Below, in pieces: positions 53,401 through 61,631 of a DNA stretch of 64,000 nt; the stretch's first letter is position 1; the number at the start of each line of letters is the position of its first letter. The DNA is from Verrucomicrobia bacterium LW23 (GTDB lineage Bacteria; Verrucomicrobiota; Verrucomicrobiia; Methylacidiphilales; UBA1321). Both the position numbers and the translations under genes were made by a program. The stretch lies in contig QAZA01000050.1 of the NCBI GenBank assembly GCA_003054695.1, positions 496,001 to 560,000 on the forward strand, written 5' to 3'. The notes beneath the pieces were generated by a model. The model saw only the letters and a program-made list of their open reading frames with translations. It had not been told where the DNA came from and ran no database searches.

Positions 53401-53768
53401 GCAAACAGTGCGGACTCCAGGTTGATGCGCCAGGCCAGGTTGCCAATCGGTACGATCTGGCTGATAATCCAGCCAAAAATCGTCCACATGGGATAGCCTG
53501 GCGGATGGGGGACACCAAAATGTGCGGCGCCCGTTATGAGCTCGCCGGAGTCCTCCAGCGTAACAGAGGGAGCCATTGTGCCAATATAAACACCAAGCGT
53601 TACTACAAACGTAATCGCCAGTGCAATGTAATCGCACCTCTCCCACGGCGGGCTTGGCGACGTGCGAGGCACGACCTCCCCGCACAGCCACGGAACTTTT
53701 GCTTTGGTCTCCGGCGGGGAGGCGGTTTCGGTGGCAGCGGGAGTAGTGGCGGCGGCGGGGGCGGTCAT
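50463..53768 (-). CDS. DUF2723/TMEM260-type glycosyltransferase with TPR tail
   Basis: The 1101-residue protein begins with a multi-pass membrane domain of at least 12 helices carrying the DUF2723 hallmark TLEDSGELITGAAHFGVPHP followed by PGYP. This is the acidic loop that in GT-C enzymes binds polyprenyl-linked sugar. After about residue 620 comes a large soluble region, and from roughly 830 TPR-like repeats (IAYEQAYSLAPRSGETVG, LAATYAVQNQPDKAIPTL), then a Ser/Pro tail. Human TMEM260 of this family is a protein O-mannosyltransferase. The adjacent upstream gene encodes a polyprenyl-phosphate-mannose synthase, which supports mannose transfer. Bases about 51.1-53.1 kb are less GC-rich than flanking genes. 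Confidence 0.85.
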   Translation of the reverse strand: MTAPAAATTPAATETASPPETKAKVPWLCGEVVPRTSPSPPWERCDYIALAITFVVTLGVYIGTMAPSVTLEDSGELITGAAHFGVPHPPGYPMWTIFGWIISQIVPIGNLAWRINLESALFAALANGLLAGTCSHVGRWLFAEMMPHKPHVLRMICFHSGLTAGMVLGFSDVMWSQAVIAEVYTLNAFFLVVVLMCYSRWMMATDYNGWLVASVFWFALGLTNHHTLLLIVPAFLVGCLMGNVRSFPSVLCAFIYYVGSVLGVLAWLSADTEMHAIAWRSMFVSFIVISGIAVWYTRRWNKVYLILGALAVSAVFFVGSAWIGGWFRINLTSNSMVVFVLLGALSGAVVLNSLLNSRLIIAIIIVGWMGILPYAYMPFASATNPPMNWGYASELNGFYRDITRGQYDGALDVMIKGILAKPLRVPLAYPRPQKDGPADPTGVLLPAKVLYFYALGLEDGIQLVLAVSAFFTALIVQSVSLQRKIYLLFLVLAFFFGAFMINIIYPPSDFSRDLLEQAKVFNLQSHSVYILFVGYGLACAMIYILWQEPRTPLWSFAGCVFLALLPFMQNIKEHSQANHWFGYIFGYYGLKNADKNAVVYGGTDAGRFVPTYMIFCESTQPDKYKTVRDFDRSDLYIITQNSLADINYIRYIRSQYDERYKPREYSSFAKWLGREKQYPTPSLKTITDIDYEDCRQEWERTRGNMSDLGSMFHWNGILAKRIFEANKHKHTFYVEEMYNIPWMQDYLLPDGLFMKLNKEPMKEMPKDVVLADRKFWNGMTAALLSIPEFHDDPVAQKVFSKLRWSIGNIYYYRKMFDEARIAYEQAYSLAPRSGETVGVYVTFLTERRDFAKAEQVLKEMTAYDPYSAFFRHRYEYVAQRHGMEKQLRKLEKQYAAEPANSVVLRELVMLYSQTGDVAGLEKIVPALAEEKSIVAQEMVNLMEQFRLLNRNDLALLFLELRSLKYPNDGDVVYNLAATYAVQNQPDKAIPTLRRALAIDRNFVLQNSPTDPRFESLLEDPRYRELVPSSDTNAPTGSPAGTTVRPRGSLYTPESGSNSDSKSAPLPATGGAPASTGATPSTGGVPKSLDVKDFTSNFMSTP

Positions 53769-53813
53769 CGGGCGCGAAAGGGGTTGGCGTCTCGGACGCC
53801 CTTCTATTAACGA

Positions 53814-54551
53814 TTAAAGTCGCGATGCGGGAAGAAAATTCTTGAAGGCAAGGCAGAGGATGCGCCAAATCGCTTCGCGTGCAATGCTTTGCGACATTTT
53901 GGAGGTGCCGGCATGGCGGTCCTCGAAGACGATCGGGATCTCCTTGATGCGGAAATCAAGGCGCCATGCGATATAGCTGATCTCCACCTGAAACGCGTAA
54001 CCTGTGGAGCGAACGTGGCTCAGCGGCAATTTCTCCAAAACGCTGCGCCTGAAGCATTTAAACCCACCCGTAGGGTCCGTTACCGGCATCCGGGTAAGGG
54101 TGCGCACGTATTGCGCTGCGCCCAGGCTGAGGAGCAGCCGCGATATCGGCCAGTTGAGCACTCTTACACCGTTGATATAGCGTGAGCCTATCACCATATC
54201 CCACTCGCCATCTATTTCCCTCAGCATGAGTGGGACAACCATGGGATCGTGCGATAAATCGGCGTCCATCTGGACAACCTTTTGATAGTGGGGCCGGGCG
54301 AGGGCCCACTGGAAGCCTTTGATATACGCCGTCGCAAGTCCTTGCTTCCCATCACGTTCGATCAAATGCAGCGTGCTTCCGAATTGCGGCTGGGTGCGCA
54401 GCCACTCGGGGGTGCCGTCGCCGGAGGCGTCGTCGACGATGAGGATGTGCAGGTCGGGCGCAGCGTTCCACAGGCGCTCCGTCACCTCCACCAGGTTTTC
54501 GCGCTCGGCGTAGGTGGGGATGATGACGAGTGTGGAGTTGGGTTCGACCAT
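53814..54551 (-). CDS. polyprenol-phosphate mannose synthase (DPM1-like GT2)
   Basis: From the ATG at 54551 the protein has 245 residues and no membrane helix, the soluble DPM1 form. Motifs: IIPTYAERENLVEVTERL at the start, VDDASGDGTPEWL, KQGLATAYIKGFQWAL, the DxD metal site in MDADLSHDP and GSRYINGVRVLNWPISRLLLS. The family transfers mannose from GDP-mannose to a polyprenyl phosphate. It is 45 bases upstream of the DUF2723 glycosyltransferase on the same strand, forming a donor-synthesis plus transfer pair. The start at 54608 would add 19 unsupported residues. Confidence 0.88.
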   Translation of the reverse strand: MVEPNSTLVIIPTYAERENLVEVTERLWNAAPDLHILIVDDASGDGTPEWLRTQPQFGSTLHLIERDGKQGLATAYIKGFQWALARPHYQKVVQMDADLSHDPMVVPLMLREIDGEWDMVIGSRYINGVRVLNWPISRLLLSLGAAQYVRTLTRMPVTDPTGGFKCFRRSVLEKLPLSHVRSTGYAFQVEISYIAWRLDFRIKEIPIVFEDRHAGTSKMSQSIAREAIWRILCLAFKNFLPASRL

Positions 54552-54722
54552 GGTTTGGACCGGCGGGAAACTCTGGGTGCGTAGGCTGCGGTCGCGGTGC
54601 GAGCGCAATCCGGAGTGTCGCGGGGTTTGTCCGAAAAGGAGTCAGCGCCGGAAATGTGCCGGCGTGGAACCTAGCTGTGCAGGAACCGTACCGGTCGGGT
54701 GCGATTCGGCACGAAAATGCGC

Positions 54723-54762
54723 AAAAAAAGCGCCGGTCTGCACATTGCATGCAAACCGGCGC
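54723..54762 (-). terminator. strong intrinsic terminator downstream of the RRM gene
   Basis: On the minus strand a 13-pair stem (GCGCCGGTTTGCA with TGCAGACCGGCGC, including one U-G pair) closes a 7-base loop at 54762-54730 and is followed directly by seven T (54729-54723). This is a textbook Rho-independent terminator. It lies about 180 bases downstream of the RRM-protein gene on that strand. The rest of the 54552-54940 gap shows no gene. Confidence 0.8.
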
Positions 54763-54940
54763 GTTTTGTAGGTGCGGCGCGTCCCGATGCGGGTGCGCAC
54801 CACATCCCTGGAACGCCACGGCCGGGCGAGCTGGGGGCCGATGATGAATCGACCGGAGCTTCAGGCGCCGCCGGGCAGTTCCTGCTTGGGCGGTACTACC
54901 TGTTAGGGTAATCGCCCTGGGTTAAGATGTGAGGCCGGAG

Positions 54941-55303
54941 TTAGTTACGGCCACCGCGAGCACCGCGGCCACCGCCACCGTTGCCACCACCGTTACCGCC
55001 GCGGAAATCGCGAGGGGGGAAGGAGCGCTTTTCACGGGGCTCGAGGGGGCGGGCTTCGTTGACCGTCAGGGGGCGACCTTCATAGGACGCACCGTGGAAA
55101 CGGCTGATGGCTGCCTGTGCTTCGTCTTCAGTGCCCATTTCGACAAAACCGAAACCGCGGGGGCGACCGGTGACTTTATCGTGAATGAGTTGAACGCGTG
55201 CAACATTGCCGACTTGGGCAAAGAGATCCGTAAGTTCCTCTTCGGACGTAGAGTAAGGCAGGTTGCCGACGTAGAGTTTAACGCTCATGACTTGATCTGA
55301 CAT
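54941..55303 (-). CDS. RRM-type RNA-binding protein, Gly-rich tail
   Basis: The product of about 120 residues (start at 55303, or at 55288) is one RNA recognition motif followed by a Gly-rich tail. RNP2 is KLYVGNLPY and RNP1 is RGFGFVEM, both with intact aromatic residues; the tail has GGNGGGNGGGGRGARGG. This is the small bacterial RRM protein of cyanobacterial and verrucomicrobial genomes, likely an RNA chaperone induced by cold. A frame extension to 55501 precedes it without support. A strong terminator follows at 54723. Confidence 0.88.
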   Translation of the reverse strand: MSDQVMSVKLYVGNLPYSTSEEELTDLFAQVGNVARVQLIHDKVTGRPRGFGFVEMGTEDEAQAAISRFHGASYEGRPLTVNEARPLEPREKRSFPPRDFRGGNGGGNGGGGRGARGGRN

Positions 55304-55669
55304 GTGATGGTGAGTTTGGGAATACCGGCTGGCTGAAGTTTCGGACTTTCGGACCGGTTCAGCTCGAGACAATCGCGTCTCACTGATCCCAAACTCCGCT
55401 GGCACCGAACTTTCAACTGCTCCGACGCGTGCCACATTGCAGCAAAGGGCGTGGGATAGCAAATGAAATATTGCATTCATTTTACCGTACAGTCGATTCA
55501 CTTACCTAACCCGCTCGAGGCAAGGCGATTAGGCCAGTTAATCTAGAAACAGCATTGTGTCATCAATCCGCCCCGTTTTGCGCTAATGATATAGCGCCGG
55601 GCAGAAGCGCGCTGGGCGGCGCCGCGCGATATCCTGCTCATGTGACGGTCTTTTCCATAGCGCAAAGAG

Positions 55670-56356
55670 ATGGAAATGGTTTACATTAGTGGCATGACGC
55701 TGGATGCCATTACAACTTTTCTCCAGGCTATGGCCAAGAGGTTCGTCATTGTGGAGAGCTCCGCAGCCCCCGCCATGGGGGAGCAGATTGCGGATGTGGA
55801 GGCGCTGCTGGGAGTGAAATTTCAGCCGCATTACCGTGATTTTCTCACGACCTTTGGGGGGCTTGAGGTGGAGGCGCGGCCCAGTTTCTGGCCGCCTGAT
55901 GACTCCACCATCGCCCTGCCACGCTGGGCAACGATTCGAGGGCTACGCGTGTACGGCGTCGGCGACGCTGTGCCCATGGAGCTGAAAATCGTGACGGCCA
56001 CGCAGGAGCATTTTCGGCTGGTTCCCGCCGGTTCGGACGCCGGCTCCACCCCGGTTGCAACGGGAGAGAGCACGGCGGTGGGAACGCAGCGGGGCATCGC
56101 CCCGTTTTTGCAGATGATCGGCCAGAAGGACCTGTACTGCTTTAATGCGGATGGCGACATTGGAGTGTGGTGCTATGAGACACACTCGCTGGAGACCATC
56201 GACGAAGACTTTACGGAGCTGCTGGCGCGGGAGTTGCGAGCGCTTCGCGAGAACTCGCTGAAAATCGCCTCTCTGCTGACCGAGGAGGAAGCCGGCGGCC
56301 AGGCCCGCAAGGCGCTGCCCGTGCAGCCGGCGGAGGGCTGGGGGCGAGAGCAGTGA
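55670..56356 (+). CDS. SMI1/KNR4 (SUKH) family protein
   Basis: The 228-residue protein starts MEMVYISGM; several in-frame starts lie close together (55670, 55676, 55694). The SUKH core is visible: IADVEALLGVKFQPHYRDFL followed by TTFGG, then LPRWATIRGLRVYGV and a C-terminal DLYCFNADGDIGVWCYETHS segment. SUKH proteins are common immunity proteins of contact-dependent or polymorphic toxins, but also act as adaptors. No toxin gene is next to it, so it is an orphan here. A short unconserved tail follows. Confidence 0.75.
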   Translation: MEMVYISGMTLDAITTFLQAMAKRFVIVESSAAPAMGEQIADVEALLGVKFQPHYRDFLTTFGGLEVEARPSFWPPDDSTIALPRWATIRGLRVYGVGDAVPMELKIVTATQEHFRLVPAGSDAGSTPVATGESTAVGTQRGIAPFLQMIGQKDLYCFNADGDIGVWCYETHSLETIDEDFTELLARELRALRENSLKIASLLTEEEAGGQARKALPVQPAEGWGREQ

Positions 56357-56517
56357 GTTTCCGCTGCGCGGCCCGCGACACGCCGCAGCACGCCGCCGGT
56401 GGGCGGCGTGAGGCGAAAGGCGTGCGGCCTCTTCGGGATGCGGGGGGAGCACATCCCTGGGCTGAAGCTTTGCCGGGCCGGGCTGAGGCGGTTTCAGCCC
56501 CCTGAATTTCCGCAAGC

Positions 56518-57051
56518 TCAGGGCTTGGACGAATCGGCGGCGGGGGTCGTCGTGGACTTGCCGGCGTCTTTGGCTTCTTTCAGCTTCTTCTCGGCCTTTT
56601 CTTTGGCTTTGTCGGCCTTCTCTTTGGCTTTATCCGCGTCTGCTTTGGCTTTTTCGGCTTCCTTGTCGGCCATGATTTTAGCGCGTTCGTCCTTGTTTAT
56701 CTTGCCGTCCTTATTGGTGTCGTACTTGGCAAGTTCGTCAGCTTTGCGCTTCTCCTGGGCGGCTTTCTTGCTGTCCTCGTAGGCCTTGGTTTCCTCGGCA
56801 TTCAGCTCGCCATCGCCGTCTTTGTCAAAGGGCTGTGAGTTCTTGGTCAGCTTCTTTTTGGTGGTGGCGGGTGTCGACTCGGTCTTCGTCTCGGCAGCCG
56901 GGGCGGGTGTCTCGGCGGCGCAAACGCCCGGGGACAGGGCAACCAGCGACAGCGCCAGAGCGCAGGCGCGCAGCCAGCGGGGGAAGATTGCCGTAACTCC
57001 TTCAGTGACAACACGTGACAGGGATGCGGTGGAAGCGTGATCGTAGTGCAT
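56518..57051 (-). CDS. secreted EF-hand protein with Lys/Ala-rich helix
   Basis: The 177-residue protein has a signal sequence (LRACALALSLVALSPGVCAA), then two EF-hand loops, DKDGDGELNAEE and DTNKDGKINKDE, each with the expected Asp/Asn/Glu ligands. A charged Lys/Ala/Glu helix (KAKEKADKAKEKAEKKLKEA) leads to a Ser/Thr/Pro end. It should bind calcium outside the cytoplasm. No partner or enzyme is adjacent. An in-frame start nearer the signal sequence cannot be excluded. Confidence 0.75.
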   Translation of the reverse strand: MHYDHASTASLSRVVTEGVTAIFPRWLRACALALSLVALSPGVCAAETPAPAAETKTESTPATTKKKLTKNSQPFDKDGDGELNAEETKAYEDSKKAAQEKRKADELAKYDTNKDGKINKDERAKIMADKEAEKAKADADKAKEKADKAKEKAEKKLKEAKDAGKSTTTPAADSSKP

Positions 57052-57411
57052 GTTTGTCGTAATGGTGGGGTAAAGCCGTATCTTTAGAGTAAAGATGTAT
57101 ACTGTTATAGCGAGACATTTTTTGTGGAAAGCACACTGCTTTACCCACGTAAGACCAAGTCGTCTTACACGACATTTCTAACCACCTGTATAATCACGCA
57201 CCAAAAGAGAGGCAAAACTTTGTCTCCAGTCGGCCGATACACAAGGAAAGGCGCGGAGTTGGCCTCTCACTTTTACTTTGCCACGCAAATGTAAGACATT
57301 AACCCGCCCGGCCGCCCCTTTTCTCCCTCTGGACAACCAGTCGTATCAACATCTTTCCCGACTGCGTAACCAGAGATTTGACATCAAACCGTTAACTAGC
57401 GATGGTATTGC
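57052..57411. promoter_or_regulatory. upstream region of M16 peptidase with GTAAGAC inverted repeat
   Basis: The 360-base gap between divergent genes contains GTAAGAC (57149-57155) and its complement GTCTTAC (57162-57168) around six bases, plus a third GTAAGAC at 57291. AT-rich strings near 57080-57130 may hold a promoter for the EF-hand gene or the peptidase. The repeat looks like an operator, but no matching regulator is encoded near it. Confidence 0.4.
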
Positions 57412-58680
57412 ATGGTCTTCACCGTTGAGCGCTTAAGCTGCGGCGCCGGTCTTGCCGTAGCCGAGATGCCACACGTCCCGTCCGTGGCCGTGGGGCTGTG
57501 GCTTGCCGTGGGCGGTCGCCATGAAGACAAACGTATTAACGGCATCTCGCATTTCCTGGAGCATCTCCTTTTTAAAGGCACCGGCAAACGCAACGCGCTG
57601 GAAATCAGCGAGGCCATCGAAGGCGTCGGCGGCCGCCTTAACGCGTTTACCGCGGAGGAAATGACCTGTTACTACGCGCGCGCCAGCGCCAAGCACCTCC
57701 CCTTAGTGCTTGATGTGCTGACAGATATGCTGCTTAACGCGACCTTCCCCGCACACGAGATCGAGCGCGAGCGCGGCGTTATAACGGAAGAAATCAAGAT
57801 GTACGAGGACCACCCCGAGCAGGTTGCCATGGAGCGCCTTTCCGGGCTCCTCTGGCCCAACCACCCGCTCGGCCGGTCGCTGTGCGGCACGGTTCGCACC
57901 GTCTCCAGCCTCAGCCAGGCCGATTTCACGGCGTTTCGCGACCGCCACTATCATGCCGGTAACCTGTGGATAACCGCCGCCGGCAACACCTCGCTTCGCG
58001 AGGTTAAGGAGCTGTTAACGCCTCTGCTGCAACGCATTCCGCAAGGTGAGGTCAGCCCCTACAAGCCCGCCACCTCGCGCCAGACGGCCCCGCGCATCAG
58101 CGTCGTCAACAAGCCAATCGAGCAAACCCACGTGGCCATGGCGCTACGCTCTGTGTCGCGGCACGATCCTCACAAATTCGCCCTGCGCCTGCTCAGCGTC
58201 ATCCTGGGCGAGAACATGTCCTCGCGCCTCTTCCAGACAATCCGTGAGGAGCACGGCCTAGCCTACTCGGTCGATTCCTCCGTCTCGTACCTGCACGACA
58301 GCGGCACGCTCAGCATTAATGTGGGCCTGGACTGCGACAAGCTGCCCAAGGCGCTGGACCTCATCTTTCGCGCGCTTAAGGAACTGAGCCTGAACCCGCC
58401 TTCGGCGCGCGAACTCGTTCGGGCCAAGGAATATACGGTGGGCCAGACGCAGCTCTCCCTGGAAAGCACCGTTAACCAGATGATGTGGATGGGCGACCAC
58501 GCCCTGGGCCACGGGCGGGTGCTGGATCCCTCCAAGGTGCTGGGGCAGATTGAAGCCGTTACGGCGGAGGAAATTCGCGCTATTGCGGAGGCGATCAGCC
58601 GGCGATCCAACCTCTCCCTGTCGATCGTGTCGCCGGAAATAAAGGCGGCGCAGGTGGCGGGGATGGTGACGTTGGACTAG
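57412..58680 (+). CDS. M16 family zinc metallopeptidase
   Basis: The 422-residue protein has the inverted zinc motif HFLEH (His47, Glu50, His51) and the third ligand Glu127 in ITEEIKMYED, exactly 76 residues after His51 as in the family. The C-terminal half-domain has the Arg/Tyr-type segment LAYSVDSSVSYLHDSGTLSI. This is the processing-peptidase-like M16B class, soluble and without a signal peptide, cleaving peptides or presequences in the cytoplasm. A single-gene unit is likely: an orphan ABC ATPase gene is convergent 53 bases later. Confidence 0.9.
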   Translation: MVFTVERLSCGAGLAVAEMPHVPSVAVGLWLAVGGRHEDKRINGISHFLEHLLFKGTGKRNALEISEAIEGVGGRLNAFTAEEMTCYYARASAKHLPLVLDVLTDMLLNATFPAHEIERERGVITEEIKMYEDHPEQVAMERLSGLLWPNHPLGRSLCGTVRTVSSLSQADFTAFRDRHYHAGNLWITAAGNTSLREVKELLTPLLQRIPQGEVSPYKPATSRQTAPRISVVNKPIEQTHVAMALRSVSRHDPHKFALRLLSVILGENMSSRLFQTIREEHGLAYSVDSSVSYLHDSGTLSINVGLDCDKLPKALDLIFRALKELSLNPPSARELVRAKEYTVGQTQLSLESTVNQMMWMGDHALGHGRVLDPSKVLGQIEAVTAEEIRAIAEAISRRSNLSLSIVSPEIKAAQVAGMVTLD

Positions 58681-58733
58681 AGGTTTTGCACAGCATTAAT
58701 GCCTTGCGCCCAGCATTTTAGGTCCTGTTTCTC

Positions 58734-59513
58734 TTACGCCGCCACGCCTTTCTCCTGAAGCTCGCGCAGCTGCCGCGCGGGGCGGCCAAACAGGTCGCGC
58801 ACGTACTCCGTGGCGGGATTGCTGAGAAGTTCCGACGGGGGGCCGGCCTGCTCCAGACGGCCCAGATGAAGCACCGCGATATGATCCGCAAGTGCCAGAG
58901 CTTCAAAGAGATCGTGAGTAACAAGAATGGCGGTTTTATTGTGCTCGCGCTTCCATTTAAGGAACGCCTGCTGAAGCAAATGCCGGGTCACTTCGTCCAG
59001 CGCGCCAAAAGGTTCGTCCAGGAGAATGACGGGCGGATCGTGAGCCACAGCGCGGGCGAAGCTGACGCGTGCCTGCTGGCCGCCGGAGAGCTCGCGCGGC
59101 GTGCGGCGGCCGTACTCGTCCGGCGGAAGTTCCACCATCGCAAGCACTTGCCTCACGCGCTCGCGGATTTGACCAGGCTCCGCGCCGTCAAGCTTAAGCC
59201 TCAGGCCAACGTTGTCCTCCACCGTAAGGTGGGGCAGCAGGCCGGGCCGCTGCATCACGTGGCCACATTGGCGACGCAGATGCTCCACGGGCATGTCGCG
59301 CGTGTTACGGCCGTCAAACTCGACGAAGCCGGTGTCCGTATCCAACAGGCGGTTGGTGATTTTAAGGAGCGTCGATTTGCCGGAGCCCGACGAGCCGAGA
59401 AGCGCCAGCGTTTCGCCCCGGTGGATCGTGAGAGTCAGGGGAGCCAGCGCCGGCCGCGACGTGCCCGGATAACTTTTGCTGACGTTCTCGTAGCGAATCA
59501 TAGCGCGTTGCAT
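58734..59513 (-). CDS. orphan ABC ATPase, osmoprotectant/choline-importer type
   Basis: From the ATG at 59513 the protein has about 260 residues with Walker A GSSGSGKST, Q-loop CGHVMQRPG, signature LSGGQQARV, Walker B VILLDEPFGALDE and switch His in VTHD. Sequence around NRLLDTDTGFVEFDGRNTRD and QAFLKWKREHNKTAILVTHD is like OpuA/OpuC and YehX glycine-betaine importer ATPases. No permease or binding protein lies in the surrounding genes, so its partner is elsewhere or lost. Starts at 59561 and 59501 are alternatives. Confidence 0.8.
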   Translation of the reverse strand: MQRAMIRYENVSKSYPGTSRPALAPLTLTIHRGETLALLGSSGSGKSTLLKITNRLLDTDTGFVEFDGRNTRDMPVEHLRRQCGHVMQRPGLLPHLTVEDNVGLRLKLDGAEPGQIRERVRQVLAMVELPPDEYGRRTPRELSGGQQARVSFARAVAHDPPVILLDEPFGALDEVTRHLLQQAFLKWKREHNKTAILVTHDLFEALALADHIAVLHLGRLEQAGPPSELLSNPATEYVRDLFGRPARQLRELQEKGVAA

Positions 59514-59749
59514 GCCGGTAGAGATGCCTGGGTTAACGTGCAGCCCTGTACGTAAGTCCATGCTGGCGCGCAGCTTATCGATAGCGCGGCGCTGTGTTGT
59601 GCGCTGTCTGCAGGCGCGAGCGACGGCAGAAGCTCAGTCCATTTGTTATGGATCATCGTGCAGCAAAGTGTGGCACAGACAGCAGCGCGGATGCCATCAA
59701 AAAGCGCAAGGATTTGCGGGACGGCGGAAGCTCGCCGGCGCGTCGCCCA

Positions 59750-60145
59750 TCACTCCTTTTCCGCCAGGCGGCTGCCAAAGCACACAACATAGCCAAAGGG
59801 ATCGGCCACCCAAAAGTCGCGCATGCCGTAGTCCTTGTCCTCCGGAGCGCCGCCGGCAATAGCACCGCGCGTAACCAGCTCAGTCGCAACGGCATCCACA
59901 TCCGCAACGGTGATGTAGACGCCGCCTTTGCCCTCGTTAAGGTTGCCGCGGAAGGCGCCGTCGGCCACCAGCGGCTCATCGATGCGCTTGAAATGGATGG
60001 CAAAGCCGTCCCGCTCCACAATAGCATATTCGGTCGGCGCGCCCATGGTGCCGAGCAGCGTAAAGCCAAGGCGCTCAACATAATAGCGCACGGCAGCGTC
60101 TACCTGGTGCGCCACGAGAATGGGACAAAGTTGCTGGATTTTCAT
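59750..60145 (-). CDS. VOC family protein (glyoxalase/bleomycin-resistance type)
   Basis: From the ATG at 60145 the protein has 131 residues: ILVAHQVDAAVRYYVERLGF, YAIVERDGFAIHFKRID, GVYITVADVDAVATELV and DPFGYVVCFGSRL. These give the paired beta-alpha-beta modules of the VOC fold, with His and Glu positions suited to metal binding only partly conserved. Substrate unknown; such proteins often bind or modify hydrophobic compounds. It is divergent from the gene at 60185. Confidence 0.75.
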   Translation of the reverse strand: MKIQQLCPILVAHQVDAAVRYYVERLGFTLLGTMGAPTEYAIVERDGFAIHFKRIDEPLVADGAFRGNLNEGKGGVYITVADVDAVATELVTRGAIAGGAPEDKDYGMRDFWVADPFGYVVCFGSRLAEKE

Positions 60146-60184
60146 GGCGATTCGGTACAACCTGCCTAAACGAATCGGAGACCC

Positions 60185-61021
60185 GTGTCAACCCTCACGC
60201 CCACGCCAAACGCCCGCGCCTCAACCTCCCGCCTCTGGCGTGCGTGGCGGGAGTTTGAGTTTCGCGGCACATCCGGCGTTCTCCTGTGCGCGCTTTTTAT
60301 GGCGGTGATTGCGCAGGCGGGGGCGCTCTGGTTTCTGGCGCCGATCGGGGAGTTCAGCTATGTGCTTGCGATCATGACATCGCTGGTGGGCGCGGGCATG
60401 GCGTTTGCGCTTTCGCGCGAGCAACATCTTGGGCTTGTGATCTTTGCGTTTATGTGCACGGCCACGTCCATCTTCTCCGGCTACGGCTGGCAGTTTTCGG
60501 CGGCGGCGGACAGCGGGCTGACGGTGCGGGGCATCAGCGCTAACGATCTGGCGCCGGGGCCGCGCGCGCCTGTCTACGCAGAGTTCTCCGACGCAAAGGT
60601 TTACGTGCGAAGCTCCGTGCGCTACACCTACACCACCAAGCCATCCAAAGGCAGCGCCACCACCATCGCTTGGCGCTTTGCCCCGCTTGCCGGGCGCGAC
60701 TGGACGCCGGAGAAGCCGGTGCCGGCCTGGGTGGCCAGCCGCGGCGGCGATATCCCGCGCGAGTGGAGCGTTGACACGCCGCGCGCCACGTTGTGGAACA
60801 TCATCGACGCCGACACCGGCGCGCTTGCGGCGGGCGTGCGTAACGCGTTGCAAAAAGGCAAGTTAAAGGGCGATCCCGACGCGCCGGTCTACCACTGGGG
60901 CGTCACCCCGGGGGACCTTGCTTCGTGGTGGTTCGGCCTCTCGACGTTTATCGTGGCGCTAGGTGTGATTCCCCTGTTCTGGGCGATGTGGGACGGGTAC
61001 TACAGGCTGGACAAACCGTGA
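60185..61021 (+). CDS. membrane protein of unknown function
   Basis: Translation starts at a GTG and gives 278 residues. Helices are predicted at LLCALFMAVIAQAGALWFLA, YVLAIMTSLVGAGMAFAL, LGLVIFAFMCTATSIF and, at the C-terminus, GLSTFIVALGVIPLFWAMW. In between is a periplasmic region of about 130 residues. No domain was recognised. The convergent SUI1-like gene ends 34 bases downstream. Confidence 0.6.
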   Translation: MSTLTPTPNARASTSRLWRAWREFEFRGTSGVLLCALFMAVIAQAGALWFLAPIGEFSYVLAIMTSLVGAGMAFALSREQHLGLVIFAFMCTATSIFSGYGWQFSAAADSGLTVRGISANDLAPGPRAPVYAEFSDAKVYVRSSVRYTYTTKPSKGSATTIAWRFAPLAGRDWTPEKPVPAWVASRGGDIPREWSVDTPRATLWNIIDADTGALAAGVRNALQKGKLKGDPDAPVYHWGVTPGDLASWWFGLSTFIVALGVIPLFWAMWDGYYRLDKP

Positions 61022-61055
61022 GGCGCCACCCACCCTCCCCGCCACAAGCTCGCCC

Positions 61056-61583
61056 TCACTCCGTCACGCCGTCCACGCGGAAGCCTAAGTGCCTGAGTAT
61101 CAACGCTACATCTGCCGGGCGGTCGCCTTGCACCACGATCTCGTTGCGATCGAACGAGCCGCCGCAGCCGAGCTTGTTGCAGATGGTGCGGCGCAAGTCG
61201 CCGATGGTAACGGCGTTGAACTGCGGGAGCTCGCGAAATCCGGAGACAACGACGACGGTTTTGCCGCCGCGGTGTTTGGTTTCGCGACGCAGCACGACGC
61301 GACCTTTGGAGTTGGGCTCCCCAGCCGGTTCGGTCATCTTGAAGGACTGCCCGCCCTTAGATGTAACCGCAACGGTGGCAGGCTTTTGCGACGCGGGGGC
61401 GGCAGCGCCATCGCTGCCGCGATCCGCGCGAGGTCGGGGTGTGAGCACGGCGGGCGGGGGCGGCTCCGGGCTGGGCGCCAGGGACGCCTTGTCCAGCCCG
61501 TCCAGGGCGGAGAAGGCGTCGCTGAGCAGCGGGCGCGAGGGGCGCGGGGCAACGTCAACTCTCTGCTTCTCTTTGCGCGACAT
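61056..61583 (-). CDS. SUI1-like translation initiation factor (YciH type)
   Basis: The 175-residue protein has a non-conserved Pro-rich first half and a C-terminal SUI1 domain: RGGKTVVVVSGFRELPQFNA, RRTICNKLGCGGSFD, EIVVQGDRPADVALILRHLG. This domain is shared with eukaryotic eIF1 and bacterial YciH, which discriminates start codons or initiation complexes. The first half is unusual for YciH. It lies 48 bases downstream of the PfkB kinase gene on the same strand and is probably co-transcribed. Confidence 0.82.
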   Translation of the reverse strand: MSRKEKQRVDVAPRPSRPLLSDAFSALDGLDKASLAPSPEPPPPAVLTPRPRADRGSDGAAAPASQKPATVAVTSKGGQSFKMTEPAGEPNSKGRVVLRRETKHRGGKTVVVVSGFRELPQFNAVTIGDLRRTICNKLGCGGSFDRNEIVVQGDRPADVALILRHLGFRVDGVTE

Positions 61584-61631
61584 AGGTTTATGTCTCTCGG
61601 GCGGCGCTGTACGTCGGGTAATCGGCCCGGT

